Assembly (NCBI GenBank): GCA_034190295.1
Contig: JAXHSW010000001.1
Location: 1-64,000 of the forward strand
Direction of reading: 5' to 3'
From: Okeania sp034190295
GTDB taxonomy: Bacteria > Cyanobacteriota > Cyanobacteriia > Cyanobacteriales > Microcoleaceae
DNA: 64,000 nt
Part shown: one piece after another, positions 1-7,630 of the stretch
Position numbering within the stretch: position 1 is the stretch's first letter
Layout: each line of letters begins with the position of its first letter
Made by a program: the position numbers and the translations under genes
Notes under the pieces: model-generated
What the model saw: the letters and a program-made list of their open reading frames with translations, nothing else
The model's database searches: none
Told to the model about the DNA's origin: nothing

Positions 1-57
1 TTTGTAATTGTTTTAGGATTTTGTAAATGGTCAGTTATTTCCGCCATCCTGCACTAG
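1..57 (+). repeat. Partial copy of MITE family A
   Basis: The sequence up to GCACTAG matches the right part of the elements at 28997-29160 and 31359-31520 and, inverted, 41242-41339. The copy is cut by the window edge. Full copies have imperfect terminal inverted repeats (CTAGTGTCGCTACGCGGAA versus CTAGTGCAGGATGGCGGAA). Confidence 0.7.
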
Positions 58-340
58 ATAACTAAAACTTTTTCCTTCTTCCTTTTCTCCTAGATAACTA
101 AAACTTTTTCCTTCTTCCTTCTCTCCTAGATAACTAACTTTTCTCCTAGATAACTAAAACTTTTTCCTTCTTCCTTCTCTCCTAGATAACTAAACCTTCT
201 TGCTTCTTGCTTTTTCAGGAATTACGCAGAGACTCTACTTATGGGGAGGGCGAATACCATTCGCCCCTACAATTTTTTCTCCTCTCCTAAATAACTAAAA
301 CTTCTTCCTTCTTCCCTCTTCCCTCTTCCCTCTTCCTTCC
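54..340. repeat. CTAGATAACTAAAAC / TTCCTTC tandem repeats
   Basis: Three about 36-bp units of CTAGATAACTAAAAC followed by a pyrimidine-rich TTCCTTC stretch lie at about 54-89, 90-125 and 146-181, with shortened units between and after them. A fragment of a GGGCGAAT...ATTCGCCC palindromic repeat sits at about 247-271. No gene is seen here. The block lies just downstream of the minus-strand SLBB gene. Confidence 0.7.
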
Positions 341-1963
341 TTAATCAAAAATATCTAAAAATATCCCTAAAATTCTATTAATCGGACGAAAAGGAGCTAA
401 AACACCCCTAACATTATCAGTCAAAGCCGCCCGACCAGAACGACCAACTAAAATCACATCATTATTAAGTAAAGTAGGATTAGTCTCCTCATTAACTTCT
501 GCAGAAAAATCTACCTGTACCTGACGACGAGTAACAGTACCATTTGGGTTAAGACGAATAAGTTCCACTTCTTCAGTTTCAGCTCTTCCCTGGTTAAAAC
601 CCCCTGCCGCCAATAAAGCTTGATTAAGCGTACTATTCGGAACCATAGAAATTATCCCAGGATTAACAACTTCTCCAATCAGATTAATTTTTAGATTGCC
701 CGGAGAAAAACTTGATGCAGTAACCTCCGCTAATTCATCCAAATTAACTTCATCTGCTACTGGTACATAAATTGTATCTCCTGACTCTAAAACTAAGTCC
801 TGGTTTAAATCTCCATTTTGCAGAAGTTGCCAAAGGTCTACTTTTATAATTTGTTCTGTACCAGCACGAGTTAGTCGCCGCACCCTAATTTGTCGAATAT
901 CCGCAGATGGAGTAATACCCCCTGCCATTTTAATGGCCTTAGTAACAGTATGCAGCTTAGTATTTTGAGCAGATGAAACATTATTATCTACTTCCGTAGA
1001 ATCTGAATTTTCCTCTGTAGCTGAAACTTGACTCTGGTCAATACCTGTTTCTAATACATAAGGACCAGGTCGTGCCACCTCTCCCACCACAGCAATATTG
1101 ATAGGTTGAATATTAGTACCAGCAAAATTAGCATTTACTAATTGAGCAGACTCTACTGGATTAACTTCCGTAATACTAGGGACAAATAAAGTATCCCCAT
1201 CCCGCAGAGGAATATCTTGGCGCAAATTACCCTCTTGCAATAGTTCCCATAAATTAATACTGATGACTTGCTCTGGACCATTGAGTAGGGTACGACGAAT
1301 TTTGATTTGCCTGACATCCGCTGAAGTTGTCACTCCACCTGCAACCTGTAATGCTTTAGTCACCGTAGGTAATTGAGTCCCACCTTGAACATCCTCCCCT
1401 CCATCAACAATAGGAGAAATAGTATATGAACCTGGATGTTGGACCTCTCCAGCGATCGCTATTTTCAATGGACGTGCTGCTAAGAGATTCAGATTAACTA
1501 TAGATATTTGTAGATATTCCCCATATTTTTCTTGAATTAACTCTTTTGCTTCATCTAAAGTCTTTCCCTCAACCGGGATATTACCTACCAATGGCAAATT
1601 AAGAGTCCCATCAATTTGTACTTGATGTTGGCCATTTTCCCCACTGTATTCTGGTATGTTAAAGATATCTATTTGAACGCGATCGCCACTACCGAGTGTA
1701 TATACTGTTGAGTCTGGTAAAGGAGTTTCTGGTTCGGGAATAGATATTGGTTCTGGTGCTGGAGGGAGCAGTGGTGGTTTTGCTTCACTACCTTCAGGCC
1801 AAGATTCTGTAAGTTTTGGTAAAGTTGAGTTTCTTGGTGCTTTCTGAAATGTTTGAGAGAGGGGTTGAGCTTGTGCAGAATATGTCAATCCCCAGCAACT
1901 GCATAATAAAACTATTATTAGCAAAATGTCATCTTTCCCATCTCTAGATTTATTTTGCCTCAT
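341..1963 (-). CDS. SLBB-domain polysaccharide export protein
   Basis: Wza/GumB-type outer-envelope protein for exopolysaccharide export. An N-terminal hydrophobic signal segment (about residues 10-32) is followed by a proline-rich linker. A poly-export domain starts near residue 88 (YTLGSGDRVQIDIFNIPEYSG). Three SLBB-like repeats follow, each with a (I/V)A(I/V)xGEVxxPG-type opening near residues 168, 290 and 425. Length (540 aa) is typical for cyanobacterial members. The gene starts 24 bp downstream of cysC on the same strand, so the two probably share a transcript. Family assignment rests on motifs; the polysaccharide it serves is unknown. Confidence 0.85.
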   Translation of the reverse strand: MRQNKSRDGKDDILLIIVLLCSCWGLTYSAQAQPLSQTFQKAPRNSTLPKLTESWPEGSEAKPPLLPPAPEPISIPEPETPLPDSTVYTLGSGDRVQIDIFNIPEYSGENGQHQVQIDGTLNLPLVGNIPVEGKTLDEAKELIQEKYGEYLQISIVNLNLLAARPLKIAIAGEVQHPGSYTISPIVDGGEDVQGGTQLPTVTKALQVAGGVTTSADVRQIKIRRTLLNGPEQVISINLWELLQEGNLRQDIPLRDGDTLFVPSITEVNPVESAQLVNANFAGTNIQPINIAVVGEVARPGPYVLETGIDQSQVSATEENSDSTEVDNNVSSAQNTKLHTVTKAIKMAGGITPSADIRQIRVRRLTRAGTEQIIKVDLWQLLQNGDLNQDLVLESGDTIYVPVADEVNLDELAEVTASSFSPGNLKINLIGEVVNPGIISMVPNSTLNQALLAAGGFNQGRAETEEVELIRLNPNGTVTRRQVQVDFSAEVNEETNPTLLNNDVILVGRSGRAALTDNVRGVLAPFRPINRILGIFLDIFD

Positions 1964-1987
1964 TGCTAAATCTCTCCCTATTTTTTT

Positions 1988-2515
1988 TTACGCTAAATGA
2001 CCTAATTTTTCTAAACTACTAATTATATGAGCTACGCTTTCTTCTAATGTTTCTTTATCTGTGTGGCAAACAATTTCTGGATTTTCTGGTGCTTCGTAAG
2101 GGTCGTCAATACCAGTAAAATTTTTAATTTCTCCTGCCCTAGCTTTAGCATATAATCCTTTTACATCCCGTGTTTCGCATACTTCCAAAGGTGCGTTTAT
2201 ATAAACTTCTATAAAGTTTTCATCCATTTCCCTAATTTGATTGCGTATTTCCTTGTAGGGACTAATTGCTGCGGTAATTGCCACTACTCCGTTACGACTG
2301 AGGAGATGAGCTACAAATCCAATTCTCCTGACATTTATATCTCGGTCTTCTTTACTAAAAGTCAAACCTTTTGATAGATTTTCTCTAACTATATCTCCAT
2401 CCAATATCTCTACTTTACGACCTCTTTCTTTTAACTTTTCTGCCACAACCTTACTGATAGTTGTTTTCCCAGCTCCACTTAAGCCTGTAAACCAAAGAAT
2501 AAACCCTTTTTCCAT
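1988..2515 (-). CDS. cysC: Adenylylsulfate (APS) kinase
   Basis: Phosphorylates adenosine 5'-phosphosulfate to PAPS, the activated sulfate used for reductive assimilation or sulfotransferases. The Walker A motif GLSGAGKTT is at residues 11-19. The DGD segment (ILDGDIVRENLS) and the later PYEAPENPEIVCHTD segment are characteristic of CysC. At 175 aa it is a complete stand-alone kinase, without an ATP-sulfurylase fusion. It precedes the SLBB export gene by 24 bp; sulfated exopolysaccharide is a possible link, but that is inference. Confidence 0.93.
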   Translation of the reverse strand: MEKGFILWFTGLSGAGKTTISKVVAEKLKERGRKVEILDGDIVRENLSKGLTFSKEDRDINVRRIGFVAHLLSRNGVVAITAAISPYKEIRNQIREMDENFIEVYINAPLEVCETRDVKGLYAKARAGEIKNFTGIDDPYEAPENPEIVCHTDKETLEESVAHIISSLEKLGHLA

Positions 2516-2599
2516 TTTAACTTAACTTGATTTTTGTGAGTTTTGACTAATTTTACATTTTACCGGAATTTGTCAATTAGTCCTTAAGCAATACTAATG

Positions 2600-2965
2600 T
2601 AAGTGACATACTCCCACACTAACCTTGCGGTATAGTGTGGGCTTCTTGTTTCGCAGTCCTGCTATTGCATCGGACAAGCGCGTGCTTTAAGGACGTCTGG
2701 GCCCCGTCGCCCTTTTTTGCAAGTTAAAAAACTACTCACCGAGTGTCGCAATAAGATTTTACGTTTTCCCACGGCTTGCTAGGAATTTAGGATAACAACC
2801 CCATATCTTATTAAATTTTTATGGTTGATCGCTGGCGGTTGTTAACTCAAACCAGCTAGACACTATCATAACATAAAATTTGTAAATTAATAGGACGTTG
2901 AGTCCCATTAATTTACCGTTGATTCATCCCACGCTCCGGAACGCAGATTACGACGTGGGGCTTCT
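2600..2965. mobile_element. Decayed IS200/IS605-like ends (non-coding)
   Basis: Two strong hairpins occur without a transposase. CCCACACTA/TAGTGTGGG lies at 2613-2621/2633-2641 and CCCACG/CGTGGG at 2928-2933/2954-2959. Each is followed by GCTTCTTG or GCTTCTCG. This layout resembles the subterminal hairpins and 3' regions of IS200/IS605 (tnpB-type) elements in cyanobacteria. No open reading frame of a transposase remains. The assignment is tentative. Confidence 0.4.
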
Positions 2966-3048
2966 CGACAATTATGCTAATTTTTTTGACAAACACAAAT
3001 TAGGTGCATCTCAATGCATGAATAAAGCCAAAAATTTATCGCTTTTAG

Positions 3049-3083
3049 GCAACAGCTCCGGAAAGCAACAGCTCCGGAAGGGA
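3049..3083. repeat. CAACAGCTCCGGAA direct repeat
   Basis: CAACAGCTCCGGAAAG followed by CAACAGCTCCGGAAGG. The same double unit recurs at about 40920-40952 upstream of the NblR-like gene. Function unknown. Confidence 0.7.
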
Positions 3084-3420
3084 ATAGGGAATATATAGGA
3101 AAAAAGTATTTTTGCAAATATTGATATCCACCCAACAAATAAAATTTTAGGCCACCAACCTATTAATAATTTTATGTACTGAATAAGGGATATATAAACC
3201 GGATAATAATGGGCATACAGTTGAAGCATCGTTTTTATTCTTTCATAATCTCTAGACTTAATTCAGGTCTTAATTTGACCAAAAAATAAGGTTTAAAGTC
3301 TCCCCTTAGCTGCGCCGCGAGCTACCGCTCTACAAGGGGATGAAAAAAAAATAAAGTTCAATATTTCAATTCACTTTACTTTCCTAGGTCATGCTGCGCA
3401 AACAGGCAGAGGTACTGTTA

Positions 3421-3453
3421 ACTGATAACTGATAACTGATAACTGATAACTGA
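3421..3453. repeat. CTGATAA heptamer array
   Basis: About four and a half head-to-tail copies of the 7-mer CTGATAA; a matching array occurs in the second duplicated unit at about 4360-4398. They resemble the short tandemly repeated repetitive (STRR) heptamers known from filamentous cyanobacteria. Confidence 0.85.
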
Positions 3454-3531
3454 ATAAACCCCCTTTAAGATATTTCACCAAACCCCATTGTTGCAGTTCT
3501 AGTATTACTTCTTTCCCACAATTATTGGTGA

Positions 3532-3551
3532 AATTTTTAGTGCTAAAAATT
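3532..3551 (+). promoter_or_regulatory. Perfect 20-bp palindrome upstream of patX copy 1
   Basis: AATTTTTAG-TG-CTAAAAATT has 9-bp perfect arms with a 2-nt spacer. A TATAAA box follows directly at about 3554, and patX starts 100 bp downstream. The same site, with one arm mismatch, is at 4477-4496 before copy 2. Position and symmetry suggest an operator or activator site; the binding protein is unknown. Confidence 0.5.
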
Positions 3552-3651
3552 GGTATAAAATGAAATTAAATTCATAAATTTTTAGCAACTATCCTGATTT
3601 TATCTTCTAAGTCCGTATCAGAGAGTAGATACTCTCACAAGGACTAGAACT

Positions 3652-3891
3652 ATGCAAAGTTATACAGCGATTATTTTTTCTTGTTTATTATTACTAGCTA
3701 ATGCTCCTAGTAGCCAAGCTTTAATCATTGAAAATGAAGTAGCATCATCTTCTACATATTTCCGAGGTTCTGCTCGAACTAGAACTCATAGAGATAATGT
3801 CAGAAGGAGAAACATAAGAGCTTTTGTCAACACAATTTGTAATTCTGGACCTGACAGTGAAAATTGTCCTCATCGTGGTAGTGGGCGCTAA
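3652..3891 (+). CDS. patX: PatX-family HetR-inhibitor peptide precursor, copy 1
   Basis: A 79-aa precursor with an N-terminal signal-peptide-like segment (residues 1-23, cleavage plausible after SSQA), a basic middle, and the C-terminus CPHRGSGR. RGSGR is the pentapeptide of PatS and HetN that binds HetR. The signal-peptide plus HRG(S/T)GR architecture next to hetR is that of the PatX family. An AAGGA ribosome-binding site lies at 3639-3643, 8 nt before ATG, and a GAGAGTA-GA-TACTCTC hairpin at 3621-3636 just upstream. Two cysteines (TIC...NC) bracket the approach to the peptide. Expected role: exported, processed signal limiting HetR in neighbouring cells. Role in this strain is inferred. Confidence 0.88.
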   Translation: MQSYTAIIFSCLLLLANAPSSQALIIENEVASSSTYFRGSARTRTHRDNVRRRNIRAFVNTICNSGPDSENCPHRGSGR

Positions 3892-3901
3892 AACCGATCG
3901 A

Positions 3902-4211
3902 AATGTTTCTGACTGTATTAAATTTTCACCCTTAATTACATCTTTGTTCAAGTTAGTTGAAGCTTTAGTTTGACAATATTAACTTTCTGAAAAATTGTCA
4001 ACAATTCTCTTGTTAATTATACAGAGAATATCATTGCTCAATATCTATAGTAAGCCAATGTTTCTGACTGTATTAAATTTTTACCCTTAATTACATCTTT
4101 GTTCAAGTTAGTTGAAGCTTTAGTTTGACAATATTAACTTTCTGAAAAATTGTCAACAATTCTCTTGTTAATTAAACAGAGAATATCATTGCTCAATATC
4201 TATAGTAAGCT
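3902..4211 (+). repeat. 155-bp direct repeat in the patX copy 1 3' region
   Basis: The 155 bp from 3902 (AATGTTTCTGACTGTATT) to 4056 are repeated almost identically at 4057-4211. They follow the stop codon of patX copy 1; copy 2 has only one, more diverged version. The 3892-4596 stretch contains nothing else but this repeat, dispersed repeats and the upstream region of copy 2. Confidence 0.9.
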
Positions 4212-4476
4212 GTTGAGCGTCGTTTTTATTCTTTCATAATCTCTAGACTTAATTCAGGTCTTAATTTGACCAAAAAATCAGGTCTCAAGCCTCCCCTAGA
4301 AAGGGGATGAAAAAAAAATAAAGTTCAATATTTCAAGCCTCTGACTTTAACTAGAGGTACTGATAACTGATAACTGATAACTGATAACTGATAACTGAAT
4401 AAACCCCCTTCAATATCTTTCACCAAACCCCATTGTTGCAGTCCTAGTCTTACTTTTTTTTCACAATTATTGGTGA

Positions 4477-4496
4477 AATTTTTAGTGCTAAAAATC
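4477..4496 (+). promoter_or_regulatory. Palindrome upstream of patX copy 2
   Basis: Same palindrome as 3532-3551, with the last arm base changed (CTAAAAATC). It is followed by a weaker TATGAA box, about 100 bp before the start of copy 2. Confidence 0.45.
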
Positions 4497-4596
4497 GGTA
4501 TGAAATAAAATAAAATTCATAAATTTTTAGCAACTATCCTGATTTTATCTTCAAAGTCCGTATCAGAAAATAGATACTCTCACAGGGACTAGACCT

Positions 4597-4836
4597 ATGC
4601 AAAGTTATACACCGATTATTTTTTCTTTTTTATTATTACTAGGTAATGCTCCTAGTAGCCAAGCTTTAATCATTGAAAACGAAGTGGCATTATCTTCTAC
4701 ATTTTCAAGACGATCTGCTCAAACTAAAACTCATAGAGATCATGTCAGAAAGACAAATATACGAGCTTTTGTCAACACAATTTGTAATTCTAGACCTGAC
4801 AATGAAAACTGTCCCCATCGTGGTAGTGGGCGCTAA
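4597..4836 (+). CDS. patX: PatX-family HetR-inhibitor peptide precursor, copy 2
   Basis: 79 aa, equal in length to copy 1 and differing at 14 positions, with no frameshift or stop. The signal-like segment, the TICNS block and the final CPHRGSGR are identical in kind, while residues 32-53 vary (for example ARTRTHRDN versus AQTKTHRDH). One core cysteine of the leader (C11) is phenylalanine here. An AGGGA ribosome-binding site lies 8 nt before ATG; the leader hairpin of copy 1 is broken here (GAAAATA...TACTCTC). The gene ends 557 bp before hetR on the same strand. Retention of an intact peptide supports function; different expression from copy 1 is possible. Confidence 0.88.
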   Translation: MQSYTPIIFSFLLLLGNAPSSQALIIENEVALSSTFSRRSAQTKTHRDHVRKTNIRAFVNTICNSRPDNENCPHRGSGR

Positions 4837-5075
4837 AGCCGATCGAAATGTTTCTTGCTGTATAAAATTTTAATCCCTAATTACATCTTTGTTAAAGTTA
4901 CTCGAGGTTTGGGTTTTACTTCTCTGAAAAATTGTCAACAATTCTGTTGTTAATTAATTAAAAAGAGAAGATCGTTACTTCATATCATAGTAAACTGTTG
5001 AGCGTTTCAACCATATAACTTTAGACCCTTAACTTGCAGTAGAGAACATAAAATCTAAATGCTTTATTAACTTTA

Positions 5076-5119
5076 GTAACCATTGATACTACTGCTATAA
5101 GTGGAATTGATGGTACTTT
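5076..5119 (+). promoter_or_regulatory. NtcA-type promoter match upstream of hetR
   Basis: GTA-N8-TAC lies at 5076-5089 and is followed after 24 bp by TACTTT (TA-N3-T, 5114-5119), the layout of an NtcA-activated class II promoter. It would give a 5' leader of about 265 nt for hetR. GTAN8TAC occurs by chance in AT-rich DNA, so the spacing match is the main support. The remaining 4837-5393 stretch shows no gene. Confidence 0.45.
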
Positions 5120-5393
5120 TGTATGTTATTTTGTATGCTATATTATAAATATGTATGTCAGTCAAAAAGACACAGGGTGTAAAAATCTACTAATATAACA
5201 AACTACTCGCACGCTTAATTTATTTGTGTGCCTACTCTTACGCCAAATGCAAAAAGTCTTAAAGACATATACTTGCTTGGTGCAGGAGTTATATTTGGCT
5301 GGCTTTCTATTATTGAAGTATCATTATGGTCAACATATTTTTAATAGACGATGATACTATGCCTCTTAAGTTTTTGTTATTTTGGGGATTGTA

Positions 5394-6293
5394 ATGAAAA
5401 GTGATACCGATCTGATTAATAGCCTTAGCCCCAGTGCTATGGATCAGATTATGTTATATTTAGCGTTTAGTGCCATGAGGACGAGCGGGCACCGTCATGG
5501 AGCTTTCTTGGATGCAGCTGCAACTGCGGCTAAATGTGCGATTTATATGACCTATACTGAACAAGGTAAAAATCTGCGCATGACAGGACATCTGCATCAC
5601 ATAGAACCGAAACGGGTTAAAGTGATCGTGCAAGAGGTAGAAGAAGCACTCACTAAAGGTAAACTACTAAAAATGTTAGGTTCTCAAGAACCTCGCTACT
5701 TGATTCAGTTTCCCTATGTATGGCTCGAACAGTATCCTTGGATTCCTGGGCAATCAAGGGTTCCTGGTAACAATCTTACTATTGAGGAAAAGCGACATAC
5801 TGAAACTAAACTCCCTCCAAATATGCCTGATGCCAAATTAATTAATTCTTTTCAGTTTATGGAGTTAATTGAGTTTTTACATAGACGGTCTCAGGAAGAT
5901 TTACCACCAGAACGCCGAATGCCTCTAAGTGAAGCTTTAGCAGAACATATTAAACGTCGCTTGATTTATTCTGGTACGGTTAAGAAGGTAGATTCTCCTT
6001 GGGGAATGCCTTTTTATGCCCTAACTCGCTCTTCTTATTCTCCAGAAAATCAGGAGGAACGCACTTATATAATGGTCGAAGAGACAGCTCGTTATTTCCG
6101 TATGATGAGGGATTGGGCAGAACAAAATAACAACGTAATGCGTATTTTGGAGGAGTTTGATATTTCTCCAGACCGCTATGAGCAAGCTAAAGAGGAGTTA
6201 GACGAAATTATTAGACATTGGGCCGACCGCTATCATCAACCAGACGGAAAACAAATGGTAGTACAGATGGTTTTTGGCCCCAAGGATGATTAG
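5394..6293 (+). CDS. hetR: HetR, heterocyst/cell-differentiation master regulator
   Basis: DNA-binding regulator controlling cell patterning in filamentous cyanobacteria and receptor for RGSGR peptides. The ATG at 5394 is chosen because GGGGA lies 5 nt before it and it gives MKSDTDLI aligned to other HetR N-termini and exactly 299 aa, as in Anabaena. An in-frame TTG at 5382 is less likely. Residues known to matter are all present at the standard numbers: G36, C48, S152, S179, R223 and the peptide-contact residues E253, E254 and D256. The gene lies downstream of two patX copies on the same strand. Some non-heterocystous filamentous species also keep HetR, so its presence does not prove heterocysts. 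Confidence 0.98.
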   Translation: MKSDTDLINSLSPSAMDQIMLYLAFSAMRTSGHRHGAFLDAAATAAKCAIYMTYTEQGKNLRMTGHLHHIEPKRVKVIVQEVEEALTKGKLLKMLGSQEPRYLIQFPYVWLEQYPWIPGQSRVPGNNLTIEEKRHTETKLPPNMPDAKLINSFQFMELIEFLHRRSQEDLPPERRMPLSEALAEHIKRRLIYSGTVKKVDSPWGMPFYALTRSSYSPENQEERTYIMVEETARYFRMMRDWAEQNNNVMRILEEFDISPDRYEQAKEELDEIIRHWADRYHQPDGKQMVVQMVFGPKDD

Positions 6294-6350
6294 TCTAATT
6301 ACTTGTAAACTTCGATCGTTGAGGAGTTAGAAGTTATTCTAGCTCCTAAT

Positions 6351-6504
6351 TTCAACAATTAATAATGAATAATGAATAATGAATAATGAATAATTAATTA
6401 TTAACAATTACCTCTTCTTTTCAAGGAGAGGATTGATGCAAAAGGGAAAATTTTTTCTTGTTTCTCCTTTAAAGGAGAGGCTTTAAAGCTTAATTATTTG
6501 GTAA
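6351..6504 (+). repeat. R1 palindromic dispersed element
   Basis: It runs from TTCAACAATT through AT-rich heptamers, a CCTCTTC...GGATTGA block and the hairpin CTCCTTTAAAGGAG with GGCTTTAAA, to GGTAA. It is a member of the R1 family described at 59431-59598 and lies 58 bp after hetR. Confidence 0.75.
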
Positions 6505-6575
6505 TTTGTAATTTGTAAACTTATCAAACAACTTCACTGTAAAATTATTCAGATCGGTTTTAATTACCTAGCAAC

Positions 6576-6949
6576 TTAGCACAATTTTCTATAGCCTCCT
6601 TCAGCATATTCTAGTAACTCTTCCCAAGTCATTCTACTAACTTTCCGCAAATCAATACTTCTTCCGCTCCTAAAAATTATTGTTGCTCTTGTTCCTATAA
6701 TCGTTTCTTGAATATCAACCACTAAATAATTCCGCTTATCTTTTCCCCAGTGAACTTCAGCTTAATCCCACCACTTTATTCCTTCACTTTTAAACATTTA
6801 ATTTTTCATCCATTTATCATCCCATTTGTAAGGATGCCAATTGTTTTTAAGTGCTTTAATTAAAAAATTATTTGGTGCATCAAAATCTTCTCCATTACTT
6901 TGTTTCTAATACCAATAAGAAATAGTAGTCCTCAAAGCATCTTCGTAAG
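6576..6949 (-). pseudogene. Decayed gene of unknown family
   Basis: The minus strand reads a protein-like sequence: YEDALRTTISYWY*KQSNGEDF..., then ...NNWHPYKWDDKWMKN*MFKSEGIKWWD*AEVHWGK..., ending in EELLEYAEGGYRKLC*. Three in-frame stops interrupt it and there is no start codon. Its 5' side ends at a GTAAGCATTTCC repeat end. The protein family is not recognised; the amino-acid composition and a single consistent frame support a former gene. Confidence 0.55.
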
Positions 6950-7238
6950 CATTTCCTCCGGAATGCTCGCAAACAGCATTCAGCATTCAGCATTCAGCAT
7001 TCAGCTATTGCTTTGCAGGAGGTCATTTCAGTTATCAGTTATCAGTTATCAGTTATCAGTACCGACCACTAAAGTATAAGGCTTGAAATACTGAACTGAA
7101 TATTTTTTCATCCCCTTAAAAGGGGAGGCTTTGGACCTCATTTTTTGGTAAAAGCGATTGATAAATTGAGGCCAAATTCAACTTAATATTCCTGAAATGC
7201 CTTAAGCTTTACTATTATTACTATTAATAGCTGAATGG

Positions 7239-7377
7239 TTACCGAATAATTAAGGTTTAAAGCCTCTGAAAAAATTTTCATGATTAGTCAATCCTATCCG
7301 CTTTCAAGGAGAGGTAATTATTAATAATTAATTATTAATTATTAATTATTAATTATTAATTGTTGAAGCATCTTCCA
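7239..7377 (-). repeat. R1 palindromic dispersed element
   Basis: Inverted R1 copy from TTACCGAATAATTAAGG to TTAATTGTTGAA, containing TAATTAT heptamers. Confidence 0.75.
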
Positions 7378-7569
7378 AATCTTGAGAATAGTAATAAATT
7401 GCTTCTTCTACTTCTGAATTCAAAAAATCTACACCTATGTTAGTCAAAGCAGGAGCATACTTTTTAATTATTTCTTGGATACCTTCATCTAATTGCAAAT
7501 AAAGCAAAATTTGGCCTCCATTTTATAAACCAGATAATTAATTTGCACAACTAAAAGGGTCGAATACTA
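7363..7569 (-). pseudogene. Short gene remnant
   Basis: The minus strand encodes GIVFDPFSCAN*LSGL*N, then GGQILLYLQLDEGIQEIIKKYAP and a further stretch ending DLEDAST, with two stops and no start. The downstream end runs into an R1 element. Family not recognised. The remaining 6294-7630 DNA holds repeats, including CAGTTAT and CATTCAG heptamers. Confidence 0.45.
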
Positions 7570-7630
7570 TCCCCATCCACTTCTTCCTTCTTCCTTCTTC
7601 CTTCTTCCCTCTTCCTTCTTAAAAACTTAA

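Larger units (their letters stand above)
3221..5004 (+). repeat. Tandem duplication carrying two patX genes
   Basis: Copy 1 spans about 3221-4219 and copy 2 about 4220-5004. Both begin near CGTTTTTATTCTTTCATAATC (3230 and 4221) and copy 2 ends at a second TGTTGAGCG (about 4996). Start codons are 945 bp apart. Each copy holds dispersed repeats, CTGATAA heptamers, the upstream palindrome, the patX gene and a 3' tail. The copies differ by indels and many substitutions, so the duplication is not brand new. Confidence 0.9.

Noticed and set aside
2898..3229. Short ORFs on both strands
   Set aside because: They overlap repeat hairpins, have no family resemblance and contradict each other.
4597..4873. 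66-aa alternative frame overlapping patX copy 2
   Set aside because: Shadow frame; the 79-aa frame matches copy 1 codon for codon.
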